This document shows positions 27,680-37,245 of a DNA stretch of 64,000 nt, piece by piece. This stretch comes from Acidovorax sp. FHTAMBA (GTDB lineage Bacteria > Pseudomonadota > Gammaproteobacteria > Burkholderiales > Burkholderiaceae_C), in NCBI RefSeq assembly GCF_038958875.1, contig NZ_CP152407.1, forward strand, positions 937,501 through 1,001,500. Direction: 5' to 3'. The translations under genes and the position numbers were made by a program. Every line of letters begins with the position of its first letter. Within the stretch, counting starts at the first letter, position 1. The notes below the pieces were generated by a model that was not told the origin of the DNA, ran no database searches, and saw only the letters and a list, made by a program, of their open reading frames with translations.

Positions 27680-28564
27680 ATGAGTCTGCAGTCGTCAGCA
27701 TGCGCAGGACCGGGTGTATGTATCGCAGGCACGCGAGGGATGGCGCTCATCGCAGTGCTTTGGGTCGTCGCCGCGCTCTCCATTCTGGTCACCGGTTTCA
27801 GCCGGGTTGCCAAAGATGAAATCGGTATCGTGGCCTCAGTTCGTCAGGGTGTAGTGGCGCAGGCCACAGGTGACGCAGTGATTGCGCTGGCACTTTGGGA
27901 AATCTCTGGCACCGAAGTGCCTGTTGCCCGTGTACGGCATGCCGACATCGCCTACCGGGGCATGACGGTGCCCGTGTCTGTCATGCCACTCAATGGGTTG
28001 ATCGACATCAATACCGCGCCTCTTGCATTGTTGACACGACTGTATGAAGTAGCGGGGGGGCTATCGGCCGAAGCTGCCCAGGCGCTTGCACAAACGACGG
28101 TGGAAGTCCGGACCAAACCGGGCCCTGCGAACCAGCCCCAGCGCTTTGAGGCCAATGAAGACTTGCTTCAAGTGCCAGGGGTCGACTACGACCTCTATGC
28201 TAGACTTTCGCCGCTTTTGACGGTCTATGCTCGGGCGAGCGGGGGGCGAGTGAACCCCTTGGCGGCCCCGCTGGACGTGCTTACCGTGCTTGCCAACGGC
28301 AACCTCGCCGTTGCTGGGCGCATTGCCCAGGAGCGCGATCAGGGCGCCGAAGGGGTGGACACCACCTCACTGGAGGCATCTTTCGTCAGCGTGTCCCCAA
28401 CCCGCAGATACCGCGTAAGTGCACTGGTGCCGTTGCCGGATGGAGCTGAGATGCGTATCAGCCGTACGGTGGATTTGGGGTTTAGCTCGCGTGACGGTTT
28501 GCCGTGGCGCACGCTCCACACTGAACGCAGTTTTGAACCCATGTCACGTACCGTGGCCAAGTAA
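27680..28564 (+). CDS. gspK: Minor pseudopilin GspK
   Basis: A 294-residue tip pseudopilin. The hydrophobic helix GMALIAVLWVVAALSILVTG lacks Glu at +5, as is normal for GspK. INTAPLALLTRLYEVAGGLS and NEDLLQVPGVDYDLYARLSP are the helical repeats of the family. I used ATG 27680 (MSLQSSACAG) just after the gspJ stop; the leader is unusually long. Confidence 0.88.
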   Translation: MSLQSSACAGPGVCIAGTRGMALIAVLWVVAALSILVTGFSRVAKDEIGIVASVRQGVVAQATGDAVIALALWEISGTEVPVARVRHADIAYRGMTVPVSVMPLNGLIDINTAPLALLTRLYEVAGGLSAEAAQALAQTTVEVRTKPGPANQPQRFEANEDLLQVPGVDYDLYARLSPLLTVYARASGGRVNPLAAPLDVLTVLANGNLAVAGRIAQERDQGAEGVDTTSLEASFVSVSPTRRYRVSALVPLPDGAEMRISRTVDLGFSSRDGLPWRTLHTERSFEPMSRTVAK

Positions 28565-28569
28565 TAACA

Positions 28570-29898
28570 ATGCCAACCATCTCTTCCGACGCCAGGTTCT
28601 TTGGCATTGACCTTCAAAAGGTCGGGCAGGACGTGCGGAAGGCCTTGCAGGGCTTGCACCAATGGCCGCTGTTGGCCTGGCTCACGCCTGCCGTGCCCGT
28701 GAGACTGCTTCAGGCAGATGGGTCGCATTCCCTCTGGTGTGATGGCGCAGAACTGAAACAGCCAGAGCGGCAGACGGTTCAACCCAGATGCGTGGCCCTG
28801 GAATTGCCGGAAGCCATTGTGTTGCGCCGTCAACTCACTTTGCCCCCCATGGCCGCGCAAGACATCGCAAACGCCGTTGCGTTGGATGCTCAAAGCGCCA
28901 GTCCCTTTGGCCTGGGTGAAGTCGCCTGGGGCTACTCTTTGAAGGCGCCAGCCAAAGGCGCCGTCGTAGTCGAAGTGGCGTTGGCATCGCGAAGACAGAT
29001 ACAACAGTACATTCACACCCAGGCCGACCGCCTTCGCAATGCTGGCGACCCGGAGGTATGGGTACTAAGCACACAGGGCGCGGCACCACTGGTCTTCGCT
29101 GGTTTTGGCGAGGCTCAGCGCAGCAGGCAGGCGGCGCGTTGGCGGCACTTGGGTTATGCATTGCTGGGCACCAGCATGCTGTTGTTGGCCGCCATTGCGA
29201 TCACCCCTACGGCACAACTCCGTTTGCGCGCCATAGAGGCCGTGCAAGCCTACGAAGGAATCGTGGGGCGTGCCGCCCCTGCCGTGCGTGAGCGCGAGGA
29301 GCTTCTGCAATCTATAGAACAGCTTTCTTCACTGGCTGAAGTACTCGCAGGGCGTATCGAGCCGTTGACACTGATGGACCGGTTGACCCAGGCGCTGCCC
29401 GACGACACGGCGCTGCAGACCGTCAAGCTCCAAGGGGGTAAGGTCACAATTTTGGGGCTGACTGGAGACGCCTCGTCCCTCATGAGAATCTTGGGTGAAC
29501 AGCCCGGCCTGCGTGACGTGCGCGCGCCCTCGGCAGCCACCCGCATGCCAGGCGCACAAAAAGAATCTTTCATGATCGAATTCATGCTCGATCCCGCGCA
29601 CTTCGGTGTGCAGACCACTCCTTCGCCAGTCGCGCCTTCACCTTCGGAATCTAAGCCGTCTACGTCAACCCCGACGGCGTCAGTCGATGCACCCGGCACG
29701 GCGCCTTCATCGGCCGCACCGCTCGCCGCCGCCAATCCATCTGCCAGCGCTGCGGCGCCCGCGTCACCACCTGCTGCACGGGCGGCCACATTTGGGGGAG
29801 GGGCCACTTTTGGTGGAGTGACCACTCGCCCTGCGCCACCCAAAGAAGCCGCGGCTACCACACCCGCTGCTGCGCCAACTGCGCCTGCGAAACCCTGA
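28570..29898 (+). CDS. gspL: Type II secretion protein GspL with a long Pro/Ala-rich tail
   Basis: A 442-residue inner-membrane protein that links GspE to the periplasmic parts. Residues 1-190 are the cytoplasmic actin-like domain (WPLLAWLTPAVPVRLLQADG, RRQLTLPPMAAQDIANAVAL), a single helix lies at about 195-215 (LGYALLGTSMLLLAAIAITP), and the periplasmic ferredoxin-like domain ends near residue 345. Beyond it comes a tail of about 95 residues rich in Ala, Pro, Ser and Thr that contains ATFGGGATFGGVTTRPAP. Such a tail is not usual for GspL. A related ATFGGGR motif ends the GspC/N-like protein two genes downstream. Confidence 0.82.
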   Translation: MPTISSDARFFGIDLQKVGQDVRKALQGLHQWPLLAWLTPAVPVRLLQADGSHSLWCDGAELKQPERQTVQPRCVALELPEAIVLRRQLTLPPMAAQDIANAVALDAQSASPFGLGEVAWGYSLKAPAKGAVVVEVALASRRQIQQYIHTQADRLRNAGDPEVWVLSTQGAAPLVFAGFGEAQRSRQAARWRHLGYALLGTSMLLLAAIAITPTAQLRLRAIEAVQAYEGIVGRAAPAVREREELLQSIEQLSSLAEVLAGRIEPLTLMDRLTQALPDDTALQTVKLQGGKVTILGLTGDASSLMRILGEQPGLRDVRAPSAATRMPGAQKESFMIEFMLDPAHFGVQTTPSPVAPSPSESKPSTSTPTASVDAPGTAPSSAAPLAAANPSASAAAPASPPAARAATFGGGATFGGVTTRPAPPKEAAATTPAAAPTAPAKP

Positions 29899-29905
29899 GC
29901 CACCC

Positions 29906-30466
29906 ATGCAAAACCACAAAACAAGAGAAGTGGCGGCTTTGGCAGTAGTGTTTGCGCTGTTGCTGGCGCCGCTTGCGGCGGCGGGGGTCTACGTCTTCCA
30001 GAAGCACCAGTGGGCCCAGGCACGGCTGGCTGAGTTGGAGCCCCGCTACGCCCGCTTGCTCGGGCTGAATGAGCAGCGTGCCGACATCACGGCCGTTCTG
30101 GCGCAGGCCAAAGATGCGAGGGCACGCTACGTGTACCCCGCCTCGCAAGATGCCACTGTGGCGGGCAACGCCGCGCAGCAGCGCGTGCGTGAGATTCTCA
30201 CCACCGCTGGGCTGCAGATCAGCAGCAGCCAGGTGCTCCCTCCTAAGGCCGTAAAAGGCTATGAGCGTATCCCTATAACGGTGCGAGCTGAGGGCGAATG
30301 GCTGGCAGTGCAGAGTGCGCTGGCGGTTTTTTCTACCCAACTGCCATTGATCGTGATCGATGAGTTTGAAGTACAGGTGCTGGGTGGCTTGGGCAACACC
30401 CCGCCCAAGTTTCAGCCTAAACTGGCTGTGAGCTTTGGGTTCAGCGTGCTGCGGGAGCAAAAATGA
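29906..30466 (+). CDS. gspM: Type II secretion protein GspM
   Basis: A 186-residue bitopic membrane protein with a short cytoplasmic N-terminus, one helix (about 10-33, VAALAVVFALLLAPLAAAGV) and a periplasmic ferredoxin-like domain (AAQQRVREILTTAGLQISSS, PLIVIDEFEVQVLGGL). Partner of GspL. Identification rests on topology and position; sequence similarity in this family is low. Its end overlaps the next start by 4 nt. Confidence 0.8.
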   Translation: MQNHKTREVAALAVVFALLLAPLAAAGVYVFQKHQWAQARLAELEPRYARLLGLNEQRADITAVLAQAKDARARYVYPASQDATVAGNAAQQRVREILTTAGLQISSSQVLPPKAVKGYERIPITVRAEGEWLAVQSALAVFSTQLPLIVIDEFEVQVLGGLGNTPPKFQPKLAVSFGFSVLREQK

Positions 30467-31122
30467 AGCGCCCCGCCATACTGGTCCTTATCGCTTTCAA
30501 CCTTGCATTGCTCGCGGTGCTCGCCTGGCTTTGGTTGACGCCGGCTGCGCAGTTGAAAAACAGCACATGGGAGGCGCCCGCTGCCCACAAGGCAGACTAC
30601 GCGCAAATGCTGCCTCCGCTGCCCGGCACGGCGCCTGTCGACACCAGCAAATTTGTGGCCATGCTCGATAGGCCGTTGTTCATGCTGACTCGCCGCCCGC
30701 CGCCTCCACCTCCACCGCCTGAGGCATCACCACCGGTGGATACCCTCAGTACGGCACGTATCTTCGGTGTGTTCAGCAGTCCCTCTGGCGGCGGCGTGAT
30801 CATGAACATCGGTGGTAAGGACCGCAGGGTACGGCTCAACGAAACCGTCGATGGCGGCTGGACTTTGCAGTCCGTATCTGGAAACACGGCAACTTTTGCC
30901 AGCGGTGGTCAAACCCGGTCTCTGACCATGCCGCGTGCAGCGTTGACCACCTACACGGGAATGCCAGCTTCGCAGCCCCCTCCTGTTCTGGTTGCGCCGG
31001 CAGCCGCTCAGCCGCCCGTCGCCGCGCCGGCTCCAGACTCAGGGGCTGTCGGCGGACAAGGCTCGGCGCCCCCTCGGCCAACGCCCGACCCGCGCCGGGC
31101 TACCTTTGGAGGTGGCCGCTGA
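30463..31122 (+). CDS. GspC/GspN-like type II secretion protein
   Basis: A 219-residue protein with an N-terminal helix (MKRPAILVLIAFNLALLAVLAWLWL), a proline stretch (RRPPPPPPPPEASPP) and a small beta domain that looks like the homology region of GspC (LSTARIFGVFSS, VIMNIGGKDRRVRLNETVDG). No PDZ or coiled-coil end is present. A Pro/Ala-rich C-terminus finishes DPRRATFGGGR. In the operon it fills the place of GspC or GspN, connecting the inner-membrane platform to the secretin downstream. Choice between C and N is uncertain. Confidence 0.65.
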   Translation: MKRPAILVLIAFNLALLAVLAWLWLTPAAQLKNSTWEAPAAHKADYAQMLPPLPGTAPVDTSKFVAMLDRPLFMLTRRPPPPPPPPEASPPVDTLSTARIFGVFSSPSGGGVIMNIGGKDRRVRLNETVDGGWTLQSVSGNTATFASGGQTRSLTMPRAALTTYTGMPASQPPPVLVAPAAAQPPVAAPAPDSGAVGGQGSAPPRPTPDPRRATFGGGR

Positions 31123-31216
31123 GTGCTGGCGATTCAAGAATGTGAGCACATAGCCCTCATGCTTCGACGGCATCAAGCTGTGCCACAGACACCCCAAAGA
31201 CAAACCTAATGCAGAC

Positions 31217-33556
31217 ATGACACCATACCAACACGCACTCACAGCCATCGCGTTTGCCTCTTGCCAGCTCGCTGCAGCACAAACGCAAGGCGGCCCCGTG
31301 GTTGCAGGGCAGGCCCCTGGCTCTGCTGCGGTATCCACATCCCCCGCAGCATCCGTTGCAGGTAGCACTGCTGCTGCGGGCACCACAGCCACTGAGCCGC
31401 GCCTGATCATCGGCAATGACCAAATGGTGGGTGCCGTCAAGCCTGCACCGCAGCTGGATGGCCCGCCGGTGTCGCTCAACTTTGAAGAAGCACCTGTCGC
31501 CCAGGTGGTGCGCACCGTGCTGGGGGACATCCTCAAGGTGGACTACGTGCTCCATCCCCCGCTTGCTGGCTCCATTACGCTGGCTACGCGTGCGCCCATC
31601 TCGCCCGACCAAGCCTCTTTTTTGTTGGAAAGCGCCCTGCAGGCCAATGGGCTGGGGCTGGTGCGCGACGCGCGTGGCACCTACCACGTCGGCCGCACCG
31701 AGGCTCTGCGCGGCATTGGTGGCACGGTACGTCTGGCAGGTGGCAGCCCCTTGCCGCCAGGCCAAGGGGTCATTGTGGTGCCGCTCCAGTACATTGGGGC
31801 CGGTGAAATGGCCGCCATTTTGCGCCCCATGGTGCCTACCGAGTCCATCGTGCGGGTGGACAACCTGCGCAACCTTCTTGTGCTTGTGGGCACCCGCACG
31901 CAGGCAGAAGGATGGCTCGACATGGTTAGCACCTTTGACGTCAACCTGCTCAAGGGCATGTCTGTGGGGGTGTTCCCGCTCAAGCACGCATCCATCAAAG
32001 AGGTGGAGGCTGCGCTAGCGCTGGTGAGCGGCGGGGGCGGCGCTGCCTCGGCAGCCGCAACCACGCCGCAGCCTGTGGGCCGCGGCACGGTATCTGCCAG
32101 CACCCAGGCACCAGGCGGTGCGGCGGGTTCTGGTGCTGCCGCCATGCTGGGCGAGGGCAACCCCCTGTTCGGCGCCCTGCGCATCATGCCAATCGAGCGG
32201 CTCAACAGCATCCTCGTAGTGACGCCCCGCGCGGCGTACCTGGAGGAAGCCCGGCGCTGGATCGAGCGGCTGGACCAGCCCAGCGACAACGGCGCCGAGG
32301 CACAACTGCATATCTTCAAGGTGCAAAACGGCAATGCACGCCACCTGGCCTCGGTGCTCAGTGGTATTTTTGGCGGGCTCGGCGGCACGTCCCCCACCAG
32401 CGGCACGGGTGTGGCGCCCGGCCTCGCTTCTGCCACCGGCAGCACCTTTGGCCAAGGCAGTGTCCCCAACCCGTTCGGCAACACGGGTTCGTTGATCGGC
32501 GGCGCAGGTGGCAACCGAACAGGCACTGGCGGGCTGGGCACGACGGTGTCATCCCTTGGCGGTTTGGGCGGACGCGCCACTGGTCAGTTGGGCGCAGGCG
32601 CGCAAAGCCAGCAAGGCACGCAGCAGGCCGGTGCCGTCGTAGCGACATTTGGCAATATCCGCGTGATGGCTGACGAGCTCAACAACGCCATCCTGGTCTG
32701 GGGCACCCGGGCCGAATATCTCAAGATCGAGGCCACGCTCAAACGGCTGGATTTGCCGCCTACGCAGGTCCTGATTGAGGCCACCATCGTAGAGGTGACA
32801 TTGGGCGATACCCTTAACTACGGCGTGCAGTGGGCGTTTACGGATAGCCGTGACAGCAGCAGCTTCACGGGTGCGGGCACCATCAGCGGGCTCACCGGTG
32901 GCGCGCTGGGCGGAGTGGCCCAAGGCTTTTCGTACCTGTTGCGCAAAGGCGGTAGCACCCGTGCGGTGCTGCAGGCGCTGTCTGAAAAATCCCAACTCAA
33001 AGTCATTTCCAGCCCATCGCTCATGGTGCTTGACAACCACACCGCAGCCATCACCGTGGGCAACCAGCAGCCAGTGCGAAGTGCCACGATTACCAACGAC
33101 ACCTCTGGCAATACCGTCGACACCATTCAGTACAAAGATACCGGCGTGGGCTTGACGGTGACGCCGTCGGTCAACTCGGGCAATCTGGTGACCATGCAGG
33201 TCGATCAAACCGTGACCGAGGTGGGCGACCCGGTAACCAGCGCCAACGGCCAGCCCGCATTCTTGCAGCGGCAAATCAGCAGCAAGGTGGCCGTGCGTTC
33301 GGGCGAATCCATCGTGCTGGGCGGGCTAATCCGCGACAACACCACCAGCGGCAAGACAGGCGTGCCCATTCTGCAAGACATCCCCATCTTGGGGAAAGCA
33401 TTCGGGACCAACCGCAACAACAACAACCGCACCGAGTTGCTGGTGGTGCTGACCCCCCGGGTGGTGCGCACCGACATCGACATCCGCGAAGTCAGCGAGG
33501 ACCTGCGCGACCGGCTGCGTGGACTGCTGGGCGTGGGCAGTGCCGACAGGAACTAA
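31217..33556 (+). CDS. gspD: Type II secretion outer-membrane secretin GspD
   Basis: A 779-residue secretin, last gene of the operon. An N-terminal signal-like segment is followed by N0-N3 domains (VSLNFEEAPVAQVVRTVLGD, VVPLQYIGAGEMAAILRPMV), a long Gly-rich linker within N3 (about residues 390-465) and the secretin core (TQVLIEATIVEVTLGDTLNY, VISSPSLMVLDNHTAAITVG, SIVLGGLIRDNTTSGKTGVP, RTELLVVLTPRVV). ATG 31217 is used; the leader MTPYQHALTAIAFASCQLAAAQ lacks a basic start, so a slightly different start cannot be excluded. No pilotin is obvious, though the lipoprotein gene just downstream is a candidate. Confidence 0.93.
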   Translation: MTPYQHALTAIAFASCQLAAAQTQGGPVVAGQAPGSAAVSTSPAASVAGSTAAAGTTATEPRLIIGNDQMVGAVKPAPQLDGPPVSLNFEEAPVAQVVRTVLGDILKVDYVLHPPLAGSITLATRAPISPDQASFLLESALQANGLGLVRDARGTYHVGRTEALRGIGGTVRLAGGSPLPPGQGVIVVPLQYIGAGEMAAILRPMVPTESIVRVDNLRNLLVLVGTRTQAEGWLDMVSTFDVNLLKGMSVGVFPLKHASIKEVEAALALVSGGGGAASAAATTPQPVGRGTVSASTQAPGGAAGSGAAAMLGEGNPLFGALRIMPIERLNSILVVTPRAAYLEEARRWIERLDQPSDNGAEAQLHIFKVQNGNARHLASVLSGIFGGLGGTSPTSGTGVAPGLASATGSTFGQGSVPNPFGNTGSLIGGAGGNRTGTGGLGTTVSSLGGLGGRATGQLGAGAQSQQGTQQAGAVVATFGNIRVMADELNNAILVWGTRAEYLKIEATLKRLDLPPTQVLIEATIVEVTLGDTLNYGVQWAFTDSRDSSSFTGAGTISGLTGGALGGVAQGFSYLLRKGGSTRAVLQALSEKSQLKVISSPSLMVLDNHTAAITVGNQQPVRSATITNDTSGNTVDTIQYKDTGVGLTVTPSVNSGNLVTMQVDQTVTEVGDPVTSANGQPAFLQRQISSKVAVRSGESIVLGGLIRDNTTSGKTGVPILQDIPILGKAFGTNRNNNNRTELLVVLTPRVVRTDIDIREVSEDLRDRLRGLLGVGSADRN

Positions 33557-33684
33557 GCCCCGGCATGCAGAATCCGTGTCTCTGCGCAGCTATCAGTTGC
33601 ATTCTTGTACGTTGGCGCACATTGAATCATGTGCGGCGGCCGCAAATTTGAGTAGTGTTTTATTTGAAGGAAATTCAAACCACC

Positions 33685-34110
33685 ATGTCCATCTATCAAA
33701 CTACGCGCCGCCTGGGCGCTATCGCCGTTGCACTGTCGGCGGTGATGCTTGTGGCTGGTTGCGCAAGCTTAGGCGCATCCACCCCTGAAGAAATCGTGGG
33801 CCAGCGCGCCACCGAGTACTGGAAGGCGCGCATCGCGGGGCAGTACGAAAAGGCCTGGGCCCTGTCCACACCTGCTTACCGGGCCATCAAGACGGCCGAG
33901 CAGTTTCGCGTGCAGTTTGGCTCGGGCGCAACGGTAGAAGCCGCAACGCCTTACAAGGTGACATGCGAGAGTGGCGAAAAGTGCACGGCCCGTATGAAAT
34001 TGAGCGCAACGCCTGCCCTTTTGGGTATGAAACTGGGTACGATTGACACGTACGTGGACGAGACATGGTTGCTCGAAGACGGCAAGTGGTGGCGCCACCA
34101 GGATCTGTGA
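33685..34110 (+). CDS. Small outer-membrane lipoprotein of unknown function
   Basis: A 141-residue lipoprotein: signal helix LGAIAVALSAVMLVAG and lipobox VAGC, so the mature protein begins at the Cys near residue 27 followed by Ala-Ser, which favours the outer membrane. The body (EEIVGQRATEYWKARIAGQY, KYDTYVDETWLLEDGKWWRH-like end) looks like a compact NTF2/DUF4878-like fold often seen in such proteins. It sits between gspD and the surface protein gene, so a role as pilotin or as an anchor for the secreted layer is possible but unproven. ATG 33685 is used; the frame is open to a GTG at 33655. Confidence 0.7.
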   Translation: MSIYQTTRRLGAIAVALSAVMLVAGCASLGASTPEEIVGQRATEYWKARIAGQYEKAWALSTPAYRAIKTAEQFRVQFGSGATVEAATPYKVTCESGEKCTARMKLSATPALLGMKLGTIDTYVDETWLLEDGKWWRHQDL

Positions 34111-34244
34111 TTACAAAAGGGTTCTACTGCGCTGTTGCTGGTCCCTGCGAAGGAGGTTCTGCCACACCGCTCTGACAACTGTTGCTTTTCCTCAACAACA
34201 GGCGGTTTCACCGGCCGCCCGCTGTACAAGCCCCTTGCGCGCTG

Positions 34245-34253
34245 TGCTACGAT
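34245..34253 (+). promoter_or_regulatory. Possible extended -10 promoter element of the surface-protein gene
   Basis: TGCTACGAT has the TGn extended -10 form and lies about 60 nt before the ATG at 34314, leaving a leader with a GGAG ribosome site 8 nt before the start. No good -35 is visible. The surrounding 34111-34313 gap also holds a short inverted repeat (CTGTTG ... CAACAG near 34175-34201). Low confidence. Confidence 0.3.
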
Positions 34254-34313
34254 GCCTAAGCGTAATCAATCGTGGTAGTTGCGCTTACAAACTTTTTAAC
34301 TGGAGTTCTTGAT

Positions 34314-36021
34314 ATGAAGAAAAATGTGATGGCCTTGAGCATTGCTGCCATGATTGGTGGCCTGGGCTTCGCGGGCGCTGCTTCGGCAGCCGTGATTGCT
34401 GGTACCGGCGTTGGTGCTCCGAATGCTGCGGACATCAACGGCGGCTTGATGTCCCCCCCGCACGGCTACCGGCCTCGGAGTTGCCGAGGGCGGTGTGGGC
34501 CATGCGCTGGTGGTGCCCTACTACAACGCTCAAAACGGCAATATGACCGTTCTGCACGTTACCAACACTGATTCGGCAAATGGCAAGCTGGTGAAGGTTC
34601 GCTTCCGTAGCGCCTCCAACTCGGATGACGTGCTGGACTTCCAAGTGTTCATGTCGCCTGGCGATGTATGGACTGCCGCAGTGATGGCTGGTGCTGACGG
34701 TGTGGCCAACATCGTTACCGCAGACAACACTTGCACGGTGCCTGCCTTGACGAAAAACGTTGCCCAGCCATTTGTTCAGACCCGTCTGCCAGCCTACGCC
34801 ACTGCGGATGCCAAGGCGAACCTGACCCGTGAAGGTTACGTTGAAATCTTCAACATGGCTGACATCACGAATGTGACGGCTTGGCAAGCTGATGGTTCTA
34901 CATCCGCTACCGGTACCGTTCGCTCACCTTTGTACACTGCCACGAAGCACGTCGGTGGTGTGGCTCCTTGCTCGGTGGCGGGCTCTGCCGCTCGTACGCT
35001 CGTAGATACAGTGGCTACGACTGCCCTCGATGAAGCTGCGGCAGCTCGTCGTGGTCTGCAAACCCCAACGGCTGGTCTGATGGGTGACTGGTACATCATC
35101 AATGTGCCACAAACTACCACCTTCTCTGGTGCAGCTACGGCTATTCAACTGACTGGCGGCACCCGTGGTAACTTTGTGCACTTCCCGCAGCTGGATACGG
35201 CTGCTGTTGCAGTGACGGCTGATGCTAATACGCTGACAGCAGATCCGCTGTTCCGTACCACTGAAGTGCGGACGAACGCTAACGTTGCACCTGCCTCGGT
35301 TCCAGCTCTGGCTCTGCTGAACTTCGACCTGCCCGACATGTCGACGCCTTTGTATGCTGCACCTGCGGCTGCAGCTCCCTTGACACAAGCTCTGGCGTTG
35401 CAGAACGCTTTGCGCGTGAACTCGGTGACGAATCAGTACGCAAACGATGCTTCCATCTCGGCAAAGACCGACTGGACGTTCTCTATGCCTACACGCCGCT
35501 ACAACGTGGCTGCTAACTACGCAGCCGGTGCGACGCAAGCGCTGGCAACGGCCTCGACACAGTACCGCCTGTTCTCTGACTTGGGTGCTGCGAACCACAC
35601 CGATGACATGTTCTACCCTGCCCAGGCTGGCGCTCCGCTCGAAGCCGGTAACACCAGCATCGACGCTGCAGGCAACATCTGCGTGATCGCTGACAGCCAG
35701 CGCTTCTACGACCGCGAAGAAACCACCGGTGGCACCACTCCAGTGTTCTCGCCAGGCACGGGCACTTCTGTCCAGTTCTGCGGTGAAGTCAGCGTGCTGG
35801 CCTTCCGTGACGCTGGTACCTCGGTTCTGGGTGCAAGCGTTGCTCGTCGCACTGTGACGAGCGGTACGTACGAAAACGGCTGGGGTGTGCTCAGCACGGC
35901 CAACGGCGGCAAGGGTCTGCCAATCTTGGGCGCTTCGTTCATCAAGCTGGAAAACCCATCCGCATCGGCTGGCAAGTCGGGTACCTACGGTATCACCTGG
36001 CCACACCGCTTCACGAGGTAA
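34314..36021 (+). pseudogene. Secreted surface-layer-like protein, frame broken at a C7 run
   Basis: The start MKKNVMALSIAAMIGGLGFA GAASA (signal peptide, cleavage after about residue 25) follows a good GGAG site. The frame runs to GGLMSPP and then fails. Removing one C from CCCCCCC at 34453-34459 joins it to the long second frame: MSPRTATGLGVAEGGVGHAL, VVPYYNAQNGNMTVLHVTNT and onward to TYGITWPHRFTR at 36021, in total about 568 residues. The product is rich in Ala, Thr, Val, Asn and Gly, has very few Cys, and is written mostly with GCT, GGT, CGT and AAC codons unlike its neighbours, a sign of very high expression. A strong terminator follows. By context it may be an S-layer protein, perhaps an NpdA (nanopod) relative; I could not compare sequences. 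The shift may be a sequencing error or slipped-strand phase variation. Confidence 0.75.
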
Positions 36022-36056
36022 TTTGTGGGCACTTTTTCGCGTTAACGCGATCCAAG

Positions 36057-36084
36057 AAGGCGGGGGGCAACCCCCGCCTTTTTT
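36057..36084 (+). terminator. Rho-independent terminator after the surface-protein gene
   Basis: AAGGCGGGGG, loop GCAA, CCCCCGCCTT, then TTTT. A 10-bp GC-rich stem with a U-tract, 36 nt after the stop at 36021. It isolates the surface-protein transcript from the isomerase gene that follows. Confidence 0.9.
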
Positions 36085-36114
36085 CATTGCTGATCTCTTT
36101 GTTGCTTGGTGACT

Positions 36115-37068
36115 ATGACTCTTTTTGCTGACCTTACCCGGGCCGCGAGCCCAATTCGTGCGTTTGCTGTGGCGTCTGCTGTGTTTGGATGGATGGCAGG
36201 CCCTGCTGTTGCGAGCGAAGCCGCAGTGCCATTGGTGCAGGGTGACAAGATTGTGATTACAACGCTGGATGTTCAGGCGGATGCCTTGCGCATGCCTCCT
36301 GAAATGAGGCCTTTGGTACTGTCGCGCGTTCCCACCGTCAGCCAGATAGCCGGCAACCTCTACGTCCGCCGGGCTCTCGCCGCAGAGGCGCAAGCTATTG
36401 GGCTGGATAAGGATCCATTGGTAGTTGCTCACCTCAAGGTCGCCATGGACAAAGTCTTGTCTGACGCACTTCTGGAGCGCATCGACCAGAAGAGCACGCC
36501 CAGCGAGGCCGCGGTAGAGGCCAAGGCCCGCACGCTGTACCGCGCAAAGCCAGATCGTTTCAAGGCTGAGGAGCAAGTACACGCCCGCCACATCCTGATC
36601 GCTGGCACTACTACGGAATCGAAAGCGGAAGCAGAAAAACTCCTCAAGGACCTGAAGGATGGGGCTGACTTTGCCAAGTTGGCAGAAGAAAAATCTGCCG
36701 ACAAGGGCAGTGCAGCCAAGGGTGGCGATGTGGGGTACTTTGGCAAAGGCCGCATGGTTCCGCAGTTCGAGCAGGCCGCCTTCGAACTCAAGAACAAGAA
36801 TGACCTCAGTGGTGTAGTGGAGTCGCAGTTTGGCTATCACATCATTCAGTTGCTCGACCGCAAGCCCGCTGGCGTTCGTCCCTTTGACGAGGTGAAGGAG
36901 GAACTTGCGAAGGAAGTGCGAGCCAGTATTGTCCAAGACGCACGTGTAGCAGAAGCGCAGCGCCTGCAAGCCAATGGCGTGCCAGACGTGAAGGCTATGG
37001 AAGCCTTTGCCAAAAACTATGAGGCTGCCGTGCCTGCTGCACGGCGTGCAGTGGCACCCCAGCAGTAA
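36115..37068 (+). CDS. PpiC-type (parvulin) peptidyl-prolyl isomerase, exported
   Basis: A 317-residue protein with an N-terminal signal (about residues 1-35, ending AGPAVASEAA), a SurA-like helical part (RRALAAEAQAIGLDKDPLV) and a parvulin domain at about 155-250 (VHARHILIAGTTTESKAEAE, KGGDVGYFGKGRMVPQFEQA, GVVESQFGYHIIQLLDRKP). It should act as a periplasmic folding catalyst. Lying directly after the surface-protein gene and before the polysaccharide exporter, it may serve that secreted protein. ATG 36115 was chosen over the TTG at 36106. Confidence 0.85.
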   Translation: MTLFADLTRAASPIRAFAVASAVFGWMAGPAVASEAAVPLVQGDKIVITTLDVQADALRMPPEMRPLVLSRVPTVSQIAGNLYVRRALAAEAQAIGLDKDPLVVAHLKVAMDKVLSDALLERIDQKSTPSEAAVEAKARTLYRAKPDRFKAEEQVHARHILIAGTTTESKAEAEKLLKDLKDGADFAKLAEEKSADKGSAAKGGDVGYFGKGRMVPQFEQAAFELKNKNDLSGVVESQFGYHIIQLLDRKPAGVRPFDEVKEELAKEVRASIVQDARVAEAQRLQANGVPDVKAMEAFAKNYEAAVPAARRAVAPQQ

Positions 37069-37245
37069 ACCACGCTCTCCATTGCACACCTCGCCCACGC
37101 AAGCGCTGATTGAACGGGTAGTTTGCGCGGGGTGGGCGGCGTAATGGGGAGTGGTTTTTTTTCACGGTTTTCGCACTGCTGTGCCGGACTGCATTTTTGA
37201 TCAACTGAGCCCGCTTGCCCGCGGCCCTTGCATGGGAACTGCGGC

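Noticed and set aside
22639..33556. Reading the secretion operon as a type IV pilus or competence system
   Set aside because: The presence of GspG with its specific YPTSEEGLEAL motif, GspK, GspL and GspM together with a T2SS-type secretin makes type II secretion clear.
37080..37170. Possible terminator after the prolyl isomerase gene (CGCCCACGCAAGCG ... GCGGGGTGGGCG, later TTTTTTTT)
   Set aside because: The stem is imperfect with a long loop and the T run is about 20 nt away, so I did not list it as a terminator.
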